Assembly: GCA_015698045.1 (NCBI GenBank)
Contig: BLAL01000338.1
Span: 310,001-374,000, forward strand
Reading direction: 5' to 3'
DNA: 64,000 nucleotides
Source of the DNA: Rhizophagus clarus
Taxonomy: Eukaryota; Glomeromycota; Glomeromycetes; Glomerales; Glomeraceae
The notes below the pieces were generated by a model that saw only the letters and a program-made list of their open reading frames with translations, did no database searches and had not been told where the DNA came from. Below, in pieces: positions 21,180-32,924 of the stretch (position 1 is the stretch's first letter; every line of letters begins with the position of its first letter). Both the position numbers and the translations under genes were made by a program.

Positions 21180-22750
21180 TTTATGCATTAATTGGGAAAA
21201 AAAAAAAGAAAATTTAGCGTACATGGTTTTATTATACAGGTATATATTTTTATTATAAGAAAGAAATTTTTCCGATTTCTGGAAAAAAAAAATTGTTAGC
21301 CAAGATTGTTGATAAATAATTATAATAGTAAAATTTATTTTAATCTAAGTCACTTTTATCATTATTAAAAATTTTTGTTTGAACTTTGAAATGAACACAT
21401 GACTTCTTTTCCTTTCTCCTTCATTTCTTTCCATGTGATTGTAAGGTACGCTACTCCATTTTGCAAAATATTCAGTTATATTTTTAAATTAATCTCGTAT
21501 TTTTGTTAATAGTTAACACTTTAAAATAAAAAAAAAGGATTATAAATTTTATTAAAAGCTAATAAGGTCTAATATAATAAAAACTTTTTTCTTGCGATAA
21601 ATCTTTGAAAATTGAGGACAAATTAATAATTTAACAGCAAATATTATTTTATATTTATTATTCAAACAGATTAAACTGGGATCGAAATAGACAATCCTTT
21701 CACTAATGAAAAAAAAAGATATAAGATATCGCAATTATAGTCTAATGTGTAAAAAAAAAAATAATGTCAAGTTCAATCATTCATAAATTTAATAAATATA
21801 ATCTCTCGACCAATATCTTTTATTGGATGTTGAGGCACGTGAACGATTTAATGGACAAATTTTTAATTATTAGCTGAATTATAAATGATTCAACTAATAT
21901 TTATGCTAAATGCACCAAATGAAGAAATTTCGACAAGCAAACATTTTTCGTTTGCATAAATATTACGACTGGAAACATTCGAGTGCAAGTAGGCCAAAGT
22001 TATTTACTTGAAAGTTAGATTTATCTCGTTTGTAGAATAAATATATATAATATCTTTATTAAAACATAATACTACACAAATGTAAATAAAGAGATACATC
22101 ATATATAAAATATAAATAAAAATATAAATATAAAATTAAAAAAAAAAATGAAGAAATGAATTTAAGTAATAGATTTCACGCGGGACATACGCTACGTCGC
22201 TACGTATTTATATCTGAAAATTTTATCCTTGAAATTGGGTAAATTGAGTAGATTGATTACCCGTAATATCCGAAGAAGAATAATTCGAATAATGGTTATC
22301 TTGTTGAGGAGAGGTGGGTATAATAATAATTTTAAATCCAGGAATATCAAAACTAAAGATTTCAGATTGTGAAGGGTTAATAGTAGTCATATTAAGAAAT
22401 GAACCGAATGTAGAGGTGGTATTTTCAATGGGTTGCGGGTATTGTGTATCATATGACGAGCTGACAGAAGTTGTATTTTCATTAGGCGGCTGATGAGTGT
22501 AATTATTATTTACGTGAGTCGGTTGAAAAATATTATCATCATTCATAGAAAAGTCACTGACAGCATTATAAATGGAATGTTTATGTTCTGGTTGAATAAT
22601 ATCAACGGTTGATTGTTGTAAATTATTGGATTCAATAAAAGTGTAATCATTTTGATTAGTTTGCAAAGGATTATTATTTTCCATGGTTAAATTTAAAACA
22701 AATTGTTTTTTTTTTGCGGATAGGATTTTAGAGACTTTTTATAATAAAAA
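21180..22750. repeat. Segmental duplication block A'' (third copy)
   Basis: This is a more diverged copy of block A: TTTCTGGAAAAAAAAA and the CCAAGATTGTTGATAA equivalent near 21275-21315, the TTTCCTTTCTCC segment near 21408, and a final region nearly identical to A and A' over the small gene. It suggests the A-B-D unit was once present in more than two tandem steps. Confidence 0.75.
22223..22684 (-). CDS. IIQPE-family small protein, copy A'', intact
   Basis: This is a complete 153-aa frame from ATG 22684 (MENNNPLQTNQND) to the stop at 22223. It has the same domain order as 15461-15928: polar N-terminus, IIQPEHK, AVSDFSMND, a Thr/Ser/Pro middle, IENTTSTFGS, SEIFSFDIPGFKIIIIP and a Gln/Thr/Phe tail. 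Differences from the A' copy are mostly substitutions and whole-codon indels, as expected if the protein is or was under selection. It is also the only copy with NDDNIFQP intact beside copies A and D'. Function and location are unknown. Confidence 0.7.
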   Translation of the reverse strand: MENNNPLQTNQNDYTFIESNNLQQSTVDIIQPEHKHSIYNAVSDFSMNDDNIFQPTHVNNNYTHQPPNENTTSVSSSYDTQYPQPIENTTSTFGSFLNMTTINPSQSEIFSFDIPGFKIIIIPTSPQQDNHYSNYSSSDITGNQSTQFTQFQG

Positions 22751-24530
22751 TACACCAAAACTTAATATGTGGGTCATCCGAAAACTATTACAGATTAGGA
22801 ATCTAGGAGTAACAAGTGTAAATATATTGCGTCAATTTTTTTTATTGTCTTTTTTATATTTTTCAAATGGTTGCCAAGTGAAGAATTTAACCGATAGTAG
22901 TACCATTTGTGCTTCAGTAGCATAAAAATTATAAAAATTCGATTGGAAGCTTCCAATCAAAATAAATTTATTACTTAAAGTTTTCCAAATACACAACACT
23001 TGCTACTATGATAGTAGTGATAGGGTGGCACATAATTAAATCTACCAGAATTTTTATGTTACACAGATAAGTAATTGGGATATAATTAATAATTAATTTT
23101 ATTGCAATATCCTATTTTCTCCTTTTTCGCTCATTTTGATTGGAAACGATTCTCCTGATCTATAAAAGTATTTATTTTTACGTTAAATTCTTTGAATTCT
23201 TCGCTATAATCTTATACCGAATTTTGAAGTCTCACTCAGTCTGTAAATATATTGAAATCAATATTAGTAGCATAAATCCCTATTGGTCACCGTGACTTTT
23301 TTCATTAGAATTTGCTTTAAATACCGAAAAAATATACTGCTGTAATCATCTTTCATAGAAAAAGTCACAATTGGAGGATATTTCTGTTCCGATTGAATAC
23401 AGCAGCTATTGATTGTTTTTTAGTGAAATCCATAATTATATACTTATATTATTATTATATGAAGAATTTCAAGTGAATTGATTTTTTAAAGAAATTTTCA
23501 GGCCTTTTTATGGATGGAAATACAATGAGGTCGTCTATTGTATTCGCGTTATTGTTTTGATGTTTTGTTATCTAATAAATAATTTAAACAACATTAAATT
23601 ATTAAATATTAATGTATAAATTGATAAATAATTGATAAGGTATAAAATTTATAATGTCAATATTTTTGATGAATGATTTAATTGGATCAAGTTGTAAAAA
23701 TTTTTTATAAAATGTTTTTCTTTATAAAATTTTATAGTAAATTTATAAATTTAACTAATTTAAAAGATAATAAAAAAAAATTCGTCTTAATCTTCTAATG
23801 ATATCAGATATTTTTCTCTTTGCAGAAATTTTTGTTGCATGATAATCATTTTTAACCAATTCAAAAAAATCCATCAAAAAATCAAATTATGGATCAACAG
23901 ATATCAACAGGTGAAAGTCTCTTTCTCTTTGATGGAAAACCGTAATAAACAATTTAAATTACAATAATGTTCCGGTTAAATGATACGAAGATTCAGTTAA
24001 ACATCATCTCGAGACTCGAGTGAAAATATTGAGCACTTTTAAAGATTACGTAAAATTATTTATTATTCGAAAAGTGGATCGAGAGTTAGGCAAGAGTGAA
24101 TTGGATCTGCCATTTTTTATCGTTGCAATAAAATTGTACATAAACATTGATGTTAATAGTTTCTCCAAACCAACCAAGACGATATATATTGAGTTAATTC
24201 ATTTAAACAAGGTATATTTCACAGAGATGAATTATTTTTTCGTTTTAACGGGGCCCGTGGATTAATCGCTCCGATAGATAAAATGCGGGATCATATCTAA
24301 GACAAATTGTTGCGCATTAAATATTTATCAATTTTGTGTTGATTCATGGGGACACTATAGGTTGTACTTTAATTACCACAAAATTCAAAAAATATTTCTG
24401 TAATAAAATCCAACTTTTTATTTATTCTACATAGAAATAAATATCAGTATGAAAAATTTAATAAAGTAATACTCCACTTGAATAAAATTCTCTGAAAATC
24501 GTAATAAAAACCAAAAAAAGTAGCATAAGA
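22750..24530. other. Intergenic, with one family scrap
   Basis: The IIQPE-family scrap at 23330-23433 marks the right edge of the array. An 81-codon plus-strand frame at 24020-24265 has no recognised features and I do not call it. Nothing else is seen. Confidence 0.4.
23330..23433 (-). pseudogene. IIQPE-family scrap at the array edge
   Basis: Minus-strand ATG at 23433. A family-like stretch (ATTCAATCGGAACAGAAATATCCTCC, the DNA of the QPEQEYPP motif) and FSMKDD-like DNA follow, in mixed frames. It is the last recognisable member of the array. Confidence 0.5.
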
Positions 24531-24531
24531 A

Positions 24532-25862
24532 TTACATGATCGCATTTAAATCACAATCCTTTTCACAATTTGACAAGTCAGAATCTTCATTTTCTAACTT
24601 TTCACTTATCTCTCCATCAAAAATGATATGTACATTGATGGTTTCAGAATCAATGTCATTAAGTTCTGAATTTACTTGGTGAATATCTGGTCGTTTATCC
24701 GGTTCGTATTCCCAACATTCTATTCAAAAATAAATCATAATTAGTTTACGACCGACGAAAGAAAAATATATTAGTTCCAATTTCCAAAAGAATCATTTTT
24801 TCTCAATTATTTTCATACTCACTTCGATAAAGATCAATAAATTTAACATTTGTGTTTAGTATAGGTTTTTCTCTTAACCCATTAAGAATGTCGAACATAA
24901 GAGGAATGCGATCCTTTTTTTCATAATTAAGAGGTGACGAACGACTGGTTAATTCCCAGAATAATACAGCTAAGCTATATATATCAGATTTCTCGTTTAT
25001 CTTATATGAAGATTTTTGATCAAACGTTTTAGGATCCATATAAGGAACTACACCCAATACTTCAGTGTTATAACAATCTGTTCCTTTTAGAAATGAACGG
25101 CCGAAATCTGCCAATTTGACCGTATTTTGATGTACTAAGATATTATTTGGATGCTAAAAAGAATATGTCAATTACACACTGTAATGAATTTGTTCAAATA
25201 AATGAACTATAAAACAATATTAGAGTACTTACAAGATCCCCATGTACGATTCCCTTATCATCATGTAACCATAATATCGCACTTGCAATCTCTTTTGCAA
25301 ATCTTAATTGGTTCTTCCATTTAAAAGTTATAGTGTTATTCCTTAAATAATTTCTTAATGTTCCACCGTCCGCATATTCAAGAACAAGCGAATATCTTAT
25401 TTCATCTAAGATATAAAAACGTTGAAAAAAGTTGCTCAAAAAAAAAAAAAAAAAAAAATACTATGACTAATCGATGCACAATTGTTATTTTTACCATCTA
25501 ATTTCGTAATTCCGTGAAATTGAATTATATTATTATGAGAATTAGCCAAATTCGTCAAATAAACCTGGAAAGAAAATGCGTCTTTAATAATATTTTAATT
25601 TTTTATTATAACGAAAAAGGAGTTATCAGTAGTAACTCACCTCTTTATTATCGACAAATTTTTTAATCACGTATCTTGTTGACGTATTTTTCCATTTAGT
25701 GACATAAACTGCAGCAGAACCTCCAAGGCCGATAGTCTCTGGAAGAATTTTAAGTTCTCGAGGACCATAATAATGGATTTTCCCATTATTTAATAATATC
25801 TTTAGCCTATTGCGGAAGTAAATATCTTCGAGATGTATGGCTGATCGCGCCACACAAGTCAC
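24532..25862 (-). CDS. TKL-like protein kinase, copy 1 (five exons)
   Basis: Exons on the minus strand are 25862-25641, 25564-25495, 25405-25233, 25153-24823 and 24719-24532. All junctions are GT-AG and phases match, giving 327 codons plus stop. Kinase landmarks: GLGGSAAVY glycine-rich loop (46-53), VIKKF lysine (67), VLEYADGGTLRNYL (hinge/helix D), HGDLHPNN catalytic loop (152-159, Asp154), ADFGRS (Asp171), VPYMDPK in place of the APE motif, YSLAVLFWELTSR, and CWEYEPDKRP. HGD replaces HRD (a non-RD kinase), but the essential Lys and both Asp are present, so activity is plausible. The first exon shown has no ATG (its first codon is GTG), so a short 5' exon is probably missing from this model. 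It is inverted relative to copies 2 and 3. The substrate is unknown. Confidence 0.85.
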
Positions 25863-28690
25863 GTGGGGGTGAAATTGTTGGTGATGCTGGTGAAGATACA
25901 GTTTTCAGTTTGTATTTCCTTTAACGTTTTTTAATAAGAAATCGATAAGTTGAAAATGGAATAATTAATAATAGTTCTCAAAGTGTCTTTAGGAATTAGT
26001 TAAGTAAAAATGTTGCTTTTGGAATTTTGAGTTAAACCAAGACAAATGACGAGTTTTTGATGAAGTCTTTAATTCATTGAAATAAGTGAGCAAAAGGTCA
26101 GAAACATTACTAGTTTGGTCTATTTATACAATTTTCGGAGTTAAACCTTTAAAACGATATCCTATTTGTTCTATGTGAAACGTATACAGTCAAGCAGCTG
26201 CGCATATATTATGTTACATGTATTACTTTTGTTGGTTTAGTCACTCGCCTCAGCCATATTATGTGATATGTAACACGGAGTTCATGGTTTTTCACGTACC
26301 CTTTCACGCAGCACAATCTATTCGAAAATTGTAATACCACACATAGTTTGTTATGCATATAGTGAAATAAGTCAGCCGTAAACATTGAGTGCTCAAAGAA
26401 TGCGTATTCAGCACTCATAATTATCATTGTCAGATTATTCATTTTTTGGAAGTGTATCTTAATACAAAGAAGAAATCAGCCCTTTATAAAGTATATTCGA
26501 AATGATACTAATGTAACATTTGTAACACTAATAAAGGTTGACATAGATCAAAGATTTTACCATACATGTTTCGTATAACTATTTATCATTAGAATATGCA
26601 AATAAAGAAATACGTAACAGGTGTACAACGGACTTTTCGAATAAAAGGCAGTTCAATAGGAGGATACTGTAAGGACACTTCTCGTTGTGAAAATTAAAAC
26701 AGGGGTTAATTGGTTAATTCAAAATAATGTAATGTCTATGTTATAAAATTAGCAAGTTGCTAACGGAATATTTGACGCGCCGATATGGTGAGGGGTATAT
26801 CGATAGTTATTTCTGGAAGGAATATGGCCATTAAGCATTGGAGGAATTTTGCGTCAAGTAAGAAACGTGCATTTTATTTTTTGTCACGGTAATTCGGGAA
26901 AGGGATAACGACAGGATGTACGATAGAATTAACAAGAAATTTCGGTGTAGGGTACCATTTATTACTGGGAGGATATTCATATACCGTAGATAACAGGGGA
27001 TAGCGCTTATATCAAATTAGAAAAACCATGGCAAACCGCTAGCGTAGACGTAATCATGTTACCGAGAATATTTCGACAATGAATTATTCTGTGACTGCCG
27101 ACTGGGTCAGTTTTTTTTCTTTGTTAATGAAATATATGTTAAAATTAAAAATAAAAGATAACAAAATTAATCATATTGATAAAATTTACCTCTTTACCAA
27201 TTAAACATTGAGGGGATTTTTTTGTATAACAAAAATTACATTTTACGTTATCGAATTTCTTTGCAAATTTTTTAGGGGTTCAATCGAAATTTATATTAAC
27301 TATTCACTAGTTATATCTATACGTATAAATATTGTAGCTGTTAATTTTTTTTATGAAAATTCAATTTGAATCGTGCCTAAAATATAAATTATTGATAATT
27401 AAGTCAAAAATTAATTCATTAATTTCATGGAAGTATACAGGATGGGACCTACTAGTTAAGAAAATGAAAGATTCGTTTGAATTTTGAAATGAAATATACC
27501 TGAAATAAGTCATTATAATGGATTGCTTCTAAAAAACAATTTTCTGATACTTATGAATAATAAAATTTTAACAAAAATCTGTGCAATATTTCTGCTAAAT
27601 TTTAATATTTTTTTTTTTATTTTAAAACAAAAGTTTGAATGTGCTTCTATTTACCAATGCGAATTTTTGTCGGCTCTATATATCATTTTATAATTATTAT
27701 CTGAATATTTGATTAATTTCAAATGCTATTTAAATACTTTTACTAATAATATTCCGCTAGTTTATAATATTACCATTTGTCAACTTTTTTCCTTCATTTT
27801 TTTTTTTTTTTGATTTATTTTCCATCATTATATGAGTGAGTATGTTGGATAAACTTTAAATCCCATTCAAAGCTTTACTTTCATCTTTTAAATCATTTAA
27901 ATCATCTGAAAGATACTGACATTGTTAATAATATTTCCTCCTTATTTAATTTTTATCTAAACATAATATTTTTTTATAAAAAAAAAACAAATAAAAAGTA
28001 ATTGTCATTCAACTTTTAAAATATTTCTATAATTGGATTTATTTATTTTTCAAAAAAAAAAAAAAAAAAGAAAAAATTATTTTATTCTATTTTTTTTCTA
28101 ACGCTATTATAAAATGCTCGCCAGATTCAACTTCTAGAGTTGATAATCAGCGAAAAGTAATTTGAAATTATTCATTGTTTCATTTACATTTTTAGGAGTC
28201 TAAATTAAAAGTATGAATTTACTTTTAATCTATCATTATTATATATATTATAAATATTTACATCTAAGAAAAATTTCATACAATATAATATAAATCATTA
28301 ATTAACATTATAAAAGAAATTATAAAAAAAAAAAAAAAAACTTTGTTACAATGGTTAATCTTTGAAAGATAATTTATATTGGTGAAAAAAATGCATCTGA
28401 TGTAAACATTTGATTATCATCGATGACCAATGTTTATCAGGCATTCTTTTCATTGAAAAATAAACTTTTGGCGTTCAAAGTTTTTTTTGTATGCTACACA
28501 TTAACTTTTTGTTCGACAAATAAATCTTCCAGGTTTCACAAGGAATCTTGTAAAAAAATTATATAAATAACCTTGGGAAAATTCATAAGATGTCAAAAAA
28601 GATGGTAAATGTGTACAAAATCCACCTTTTTATTTATCATTAAATCAACTAAAAACGCCTTGTATAGTACCTCCTCCCCAGTACTATATT
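25863..28690. other. Long intergenic stretch, no supported gene
   Basis: No convincing coding region is seen. The part at 26760-27110 is visibly less AT-rich than its surroundings but carries stops in all frames. It may be old repeat DNA. The rest is AT-rich with A/T runs. Confidence 0.4.
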
Positions 28691-28694
28691 TAGG

Positions 28695-28835
28695 TAGGGC
28701 ACATCTTATGAAGGATTAGGTTGGTTCGTGGTCGACGACAATAAATAGTACGTTGAGAGATTTGATAAAGGTTAAATTGAGAAGTAGCAGCTGAGTGACA
28801 AGTCAAATACTCTATTTAATCAATTTACATCATGT
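28695..28835 (-). pseudogene. Partial duplicate of the Myb gene 3' end
   Basis: GGGCACATCTTATGAAGG...TTAGGTTGGTT (28697-28725) repeats the 3' end of the neighbouring gene (GGGCACATCTTGTAAGG near 28878). Pieces matching its AAGTAGCATCTGAGTG (29147) and TCTATTTA (29200) follow near 28786 and 28813. It is a shrunken, non-coding tandem copy. Confidence 0.6.
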
Positions 28836-28870
28836 ATAATCACCAGGACTATACATAATGCCTTTTTTAT

Positions 28871-29704
28871 TTAGATCGGGCACATCTTGTAAGGTTTTTT
28901 AAATTCTGGAGGTTTAGGATTAGGTTGAAGAGTACGAGGAACGGTGGAGCTTGGTTGATAAATATTATGAATGTTATTATGTTGAGGGATTTGATGAGGA
29001 TTAAAGTGAGAAGGAGTAAAAGTATTACTGGGTGGGTATTGAAGAAGATTCATCCCGTAAGGTTCATTGAATTGGGAGGGGTGATTTGGTTGATAATTAT
29101 TACGAGTGTTATGATATTGAGAGTTTTGATAAAGGCTATTTCGAGAAGTAGCATCTGAGTGAAGAGCATTATTTATAGAGTCAAATTCTCTAGTTAGTCT
29201 ATTTATATCCTCGATTGAACGATTTTGAAGACTTCTTTTTCTTGAGTTCCAGAAATTCTTGATCTTATTTTTGGAGCGGAATTTACCGAATCGTTGTTCA
29301 ATTTCGTTAATTAATTCTCCCCAATTAATTGAACCCATTGGATATCGATTTTCAATCCACCTTATAATAAATAATTTTTCTTCTTTATTCAAACTACTGT
29401 GATTTACTAATGATAAAGAAGAAACTTAATTAACGATTAATTGAAAAGAAAATTAAGTGGTCAAAAAAAAAAAAAAAAACTTACATCTTGGATCGAGTAT
29501 ATTTGTCCAACTAAATTAATAAATTAAAAATGAATAATTATAAATAATTTCAAAAAAAAAGGGGGGGGGGGAAGGTAAAACCAAATTATCTTACTATTGA
29601 CGGATTTGTTTTGGGTTATACTGAGGAATTAATTTACTAATTCCCACATAATCGTTAGAATTATATCCATGTGCTCTCATAAAGTTCAAAATAATGGCAC
29701 GGCT
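28871..29704 (-). CDS. Myb/SANT DNA-binding protein, 5' end not found
   Basis: Three exons can be joined on the minus strand: 29704-29595, 29510-29485 (only 26 bp) and 29406-28871. They have GT-AG borders and matching phases. The joined reading passes from ISKLIPQYNPKQIRQY through WTNILDPR into SSLNKEEKLFIIRWIENRYP and NWGELINEIEQRFGKF...KNKIKNFWNSRKRSLQ. This is the end of one Myb repeat (QIRQYW...LDPR resembles QCRERW...LDP) and a second full repeat with spaced aromatic residues. A long Asn/Gln/Pro-rich tail follows and ends KPYKMCPI. The protein is probably nuclear and DNA-binding. The 5' exon with the start codon was not identified; the acceptor at 29705-29706 follows a long T-tract (minus strand). 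Confidence 0.75.
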
Positions 29705-31471
29705 CTAAAAAAAAAAAAAAAAAAAAAAAGAATTATTTGTAAAACAATTACATAATTTTAGTGTAATATCTTTTGTAACATTGACCCACATTAGCGTCGA
29801 AGAGCGGCATTTTGGGGTATAAATTAATTTTTTTTTTTTTAACGTTCAGTTTTTAGATTTTTTTTTAAAATTTTTTTGTTTTTTTAAAACAAATTTAGGT
29901 AGATTACAAAGTTTTATATTTTAAATGGTGTCAATGAACATCATGTGTAATTTCAGCCTGGATGCATGCCCAATTATCTTGTAATCCAGAAAAAAAAAAA
30001 AAAAATAAACATTGAAATTTTATCAATAGATATAAATAAAGACATTAATGTTTGTAAATGAGAAATGGCATTGACATTTCCTTAATTATTCATTTTCCTG
30101 CACTCAAAAAAGATAGATTAAACAAAGGCTGAACCTTTTTTATTTACAGTCGTTAATTTTCGAAACTGACAATACCTTCTTAACAATTCAACTTAGAGAA
30201 TAGCAAATATGAAATGTTGCGGCTAATAACGCATGCTGATAGAATGATCTAACATTAACTTAAAAAGGGCATTTTTCTTTCAAAATTAATTTGACGAGTA
30301 GGAGTTAATCATAAGATATTAAAATATAACGAATTTGGAATTTAATAAACATTAAAAAAGCATAATAATTACTGCCAAACGTTAAAAAAAAAAAAAAAAA
30401 AAAAAATTTTTTCTTCCTTTCAACGTCAAAGGGGACTTCTTTAAATATGTCGAACGAAAAATTTTTCGTCTTAGACGCGAATGAACGTGAAAATCACATT
30501 CCTCTTTGTTGAATTTCCTTTTCAGGCACAAAAAAAATTGAAATCAACTTGTCGGTAATATGTATCTAGTAGGTCATTTGATACACAACAAAGAACTACT
30601 ATGCAACATGCTTTATTTATTTTCTTTTTGGTAAATTTTTTTTAAAAAAAAAAAAATATGAAAATTTTCCATTAAAAAAAATTCATTATACATATTATGT
30701 CAATTATACAATTATGCATAACATTTGTCATTTTACAGTTGGTTTTTTGTTGCCGGCCTACTGCCATTGTCAATCCGAACCTTATTTTGAATATTCGGTG
30801 CCTAAATAATTACCTAATAATAGTGATTTACCGATTTACTGGTAAAATTACTAGTAATTATACTTGATGATTACAATACCGTTCGGTATTATTAATCGAC
30901 CATACAGTTTTTAAACAAAAACTTGTGACCACATCATATACGGCATGATATGAAATGCGGGAAGGTAGATTAAGTAGATTAAGAAGGTAGATTAATAATT
31001 TGGCTATGCTTATCAATTATAATTATTATTATTTTATTATTGCTTCGCTACGGAAAAAAACTATTATTTACAAATATCTCTTGACGGAAATTTTTTTTAG
31101 ATCAAAGTACTGACGGAAGGTTAAGTATTATATAATATCTATTCATTCATTTAAAATGATTTAATTGTTACCATAATTTGTGGCTTAAACTTGTTTTGGT
31201 CTCTACGCGCGCTAATAATTCTTTATCCTTTACTTCCGATCGTGGCTTAGCTCAATTTTTTATGGCTTAAGTGCTTAGCTATTTTAATTATGTATTACAA
31301 ATATTGTATGTATGATCGATCTCAATCAAGGCTTATTTATATTATTTATATTGCATAATATACATAAAAATTTTAAAAGGGCTCGTTTAAAAAGGTATTT
31401 TTCGATTAAAAATTATTATTCGATGATGATCTTTATTTTTTATCGCTGATCAAAAAAGACTTTATATTATA
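29705..31471. other. Upstream region between Myb gene and membrane protein
   Basis: It presumably contains the missing Myb 5' exon and both promoters, as the two genes diverge. There are several A-runs (29707-29728, 30384-30406). No other gene is seen. A TATAT/ATAATATACATA stretch lies about 110 bp upstream of the 31472 start, which could serve as a core promoter, but this is weak. Confidence 0.4.
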
Positions 31472-32806
31472 ATGTCAAAACCAATACCAGGAAATGGAAG
31501 AATTGTAATAGATGTTCCAAAAGATGATGATGATAAGAAAGATGAAGAAAAAAATGTAAAAGATAATAAAGGAGAAATACAAATAACTGGGGAGACCGTA
31601 AAAAGTGGATTAGATATACTTGAAGAAGTTGGACTTAAAGGTGAATTAGAAAGAGAAGCACAAAAGTTTGATCCTGATACTCCAGAAGAAATTTCAAAAG
31701 AAACTGAATTAATTACTGAAAGAATTAATAAACTTGATATATTAATTACTATAGGTCTTTATTATACATCATTAGTTATGGATTGGTTAACTTTGTTAGG
31801 AAAGGCCACTTCAGTACAAAGTTTCTTTTTTGATTTATTCTTGGGAAGTTTTAATATATCCAAATGGGATTTTGGTGATTTGGCTGTCGTAGCGCAAATA
31901 AGTGGTATGACAACCACGTTACAAACTTCTCTATTTTTTATTAGTGGTGTTATAAATGTAGGTGCTAGATTATTAAATAAACCTGTACCTAAAATAGTTG
32001 GTGGACCAATGTATTATGGTGGACCTTTTCAAATCATTTTCGCTTTATTGCCAAAAGCAAAAGATTATACTGAATCTATTAAAAGTTTAGACGCTAAAAT
32101 TTCTCAATGGTTGGGTTTTATAAGTCAAGTGGTTATTATAATAGCCGCTATTTTCGCTGCTGCTAATAGAGTACAAGCTTTAGATCCTTTCATTCATGGT
32201 GATTCAACTTTAATTGGTAGCGGTTATACTCCCAAACCACATTCCGAAGATCAATTCGGTAAAGTTATTTCTCCTACAAATACAACTCAAGTTACTTTGG
32301 CAGTTCAAAATGCTGCTTTATTCGCCAGAGCTACTTATTTTGTTTCTGTTGTAGCTATTATTATGACTTCTCTTTTAAATATTATTCAATGGTTGGCTGA
32401 TATTTGGAGAGTTAATAAAGGTGATTTACTTATTTATTATATGTTTAAACTTATTACGAGAGCTTTATTATGTCAACCTTGTCTTGGTGATAAATGGTTT
32501 GATGGTTTTGAAAAGGGTAAAAAAAGTCGTTTGGGTAGAAAAAGTGCAAAAGTTGGAAATGTTGGTTCTCGTGGTTTATCACGTAGTGTTCCTTCTTCTA
32601 AATTTAAAAAATCTTCTTCAAAATCTCCTTTAAGAGAATCAATGACTTTTCCTTCATCTGAAAAATTTGGTGAAAAATCTACTTCTGAAAGTTCAACTTC
32701 TTTACCAATTTTATCTGAAAAGGATGATCATCATTCTTCGTTTTTGTCACCTGATCAACATTCACAAAAAAAATTGGGAAGGAGTCGTTCGTTAAGAAGA
32801 AAATAA
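31472..32806 (+). CDS. Four-span membrane protein of unknown function
   Basis: This is an uninterrupted 444-aa frame, the longest clean gene in the window. The acidic/basic N-terminus (DDDDKKDEEKNVK) and a helical segment are followed by four hydrophobic stretches at about 88-108, 138-163, 213-232 and 286-309. A CQPCLGDKWFDGF motif (334-346) follows, then a basic, Ser-rich C-terminus (SSKFKKSSSKS, KKLGRSRSLRRK) that looks cytoplasmic and phosphorylatable. No cleavable signal peptide is evident. The start is the first ATG after stops and sits in AT-rich upstream DNA. No named family is recognised. It is flanked by the divergent Myb gene and the kinase tandem but has no evident functional tie to them. 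Confidence 0.8.
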   Translation: MSKPIPGNGRIVIDVPKDDDDKKDEEKNVKDNKGEIQITGETVKSGLDILEEVGLKGELEREAQKFDPDTPEEISKETELITERINKLDILITIGLYYTSLVMDWLTLLGKATSVQSFFFDLFLGSFNISKWDFGDLAVVAQISGMTTTLQTSLFFISGVINVGARLLNKPVPKIVGGPMYYGGPFQIIFALLPKAKDYTESIKSLDAKISQWLGFISQVVIIIAAIFAAANRVQALDPFIHGDSTLIGSGYTPKPHSEDQFGKVISPTNTTQVTLAVQNAALFARATYFVSVVAIIMTSLLNIIQWLADIWRVNKGDLLIYYMFKLITRALLCQPCLGDKWFDGFEKGKKSRLGRKSAKVGNVGSRGLSRSVPSSKFKKSSSKSPLRESMTFPSSEKFGEKSTSESSTSLPILSEKDDHHSSFLSPDQHSQKKLGRSRSLRRK

Positions 32807-32892
32807 TCATTAATAATGAATAATAATTAATAATGAATGATAAATAAAATAAGTTGGCGATAAATTAAATTAGATTAAACATTAGACGAGAA

Positions 32893-32924
<32 letters not shown>

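Noticed and set aside
24020..24265. 81-codon plus-strand frame as a gene
   Set aside because: No paralogue, motif or splice context. Length is within chance for the region.
26760..27110. Possible gene in the less AT-rich stretch
   Set aside because: Stops in all six frames at short intervals and no motif recognised.
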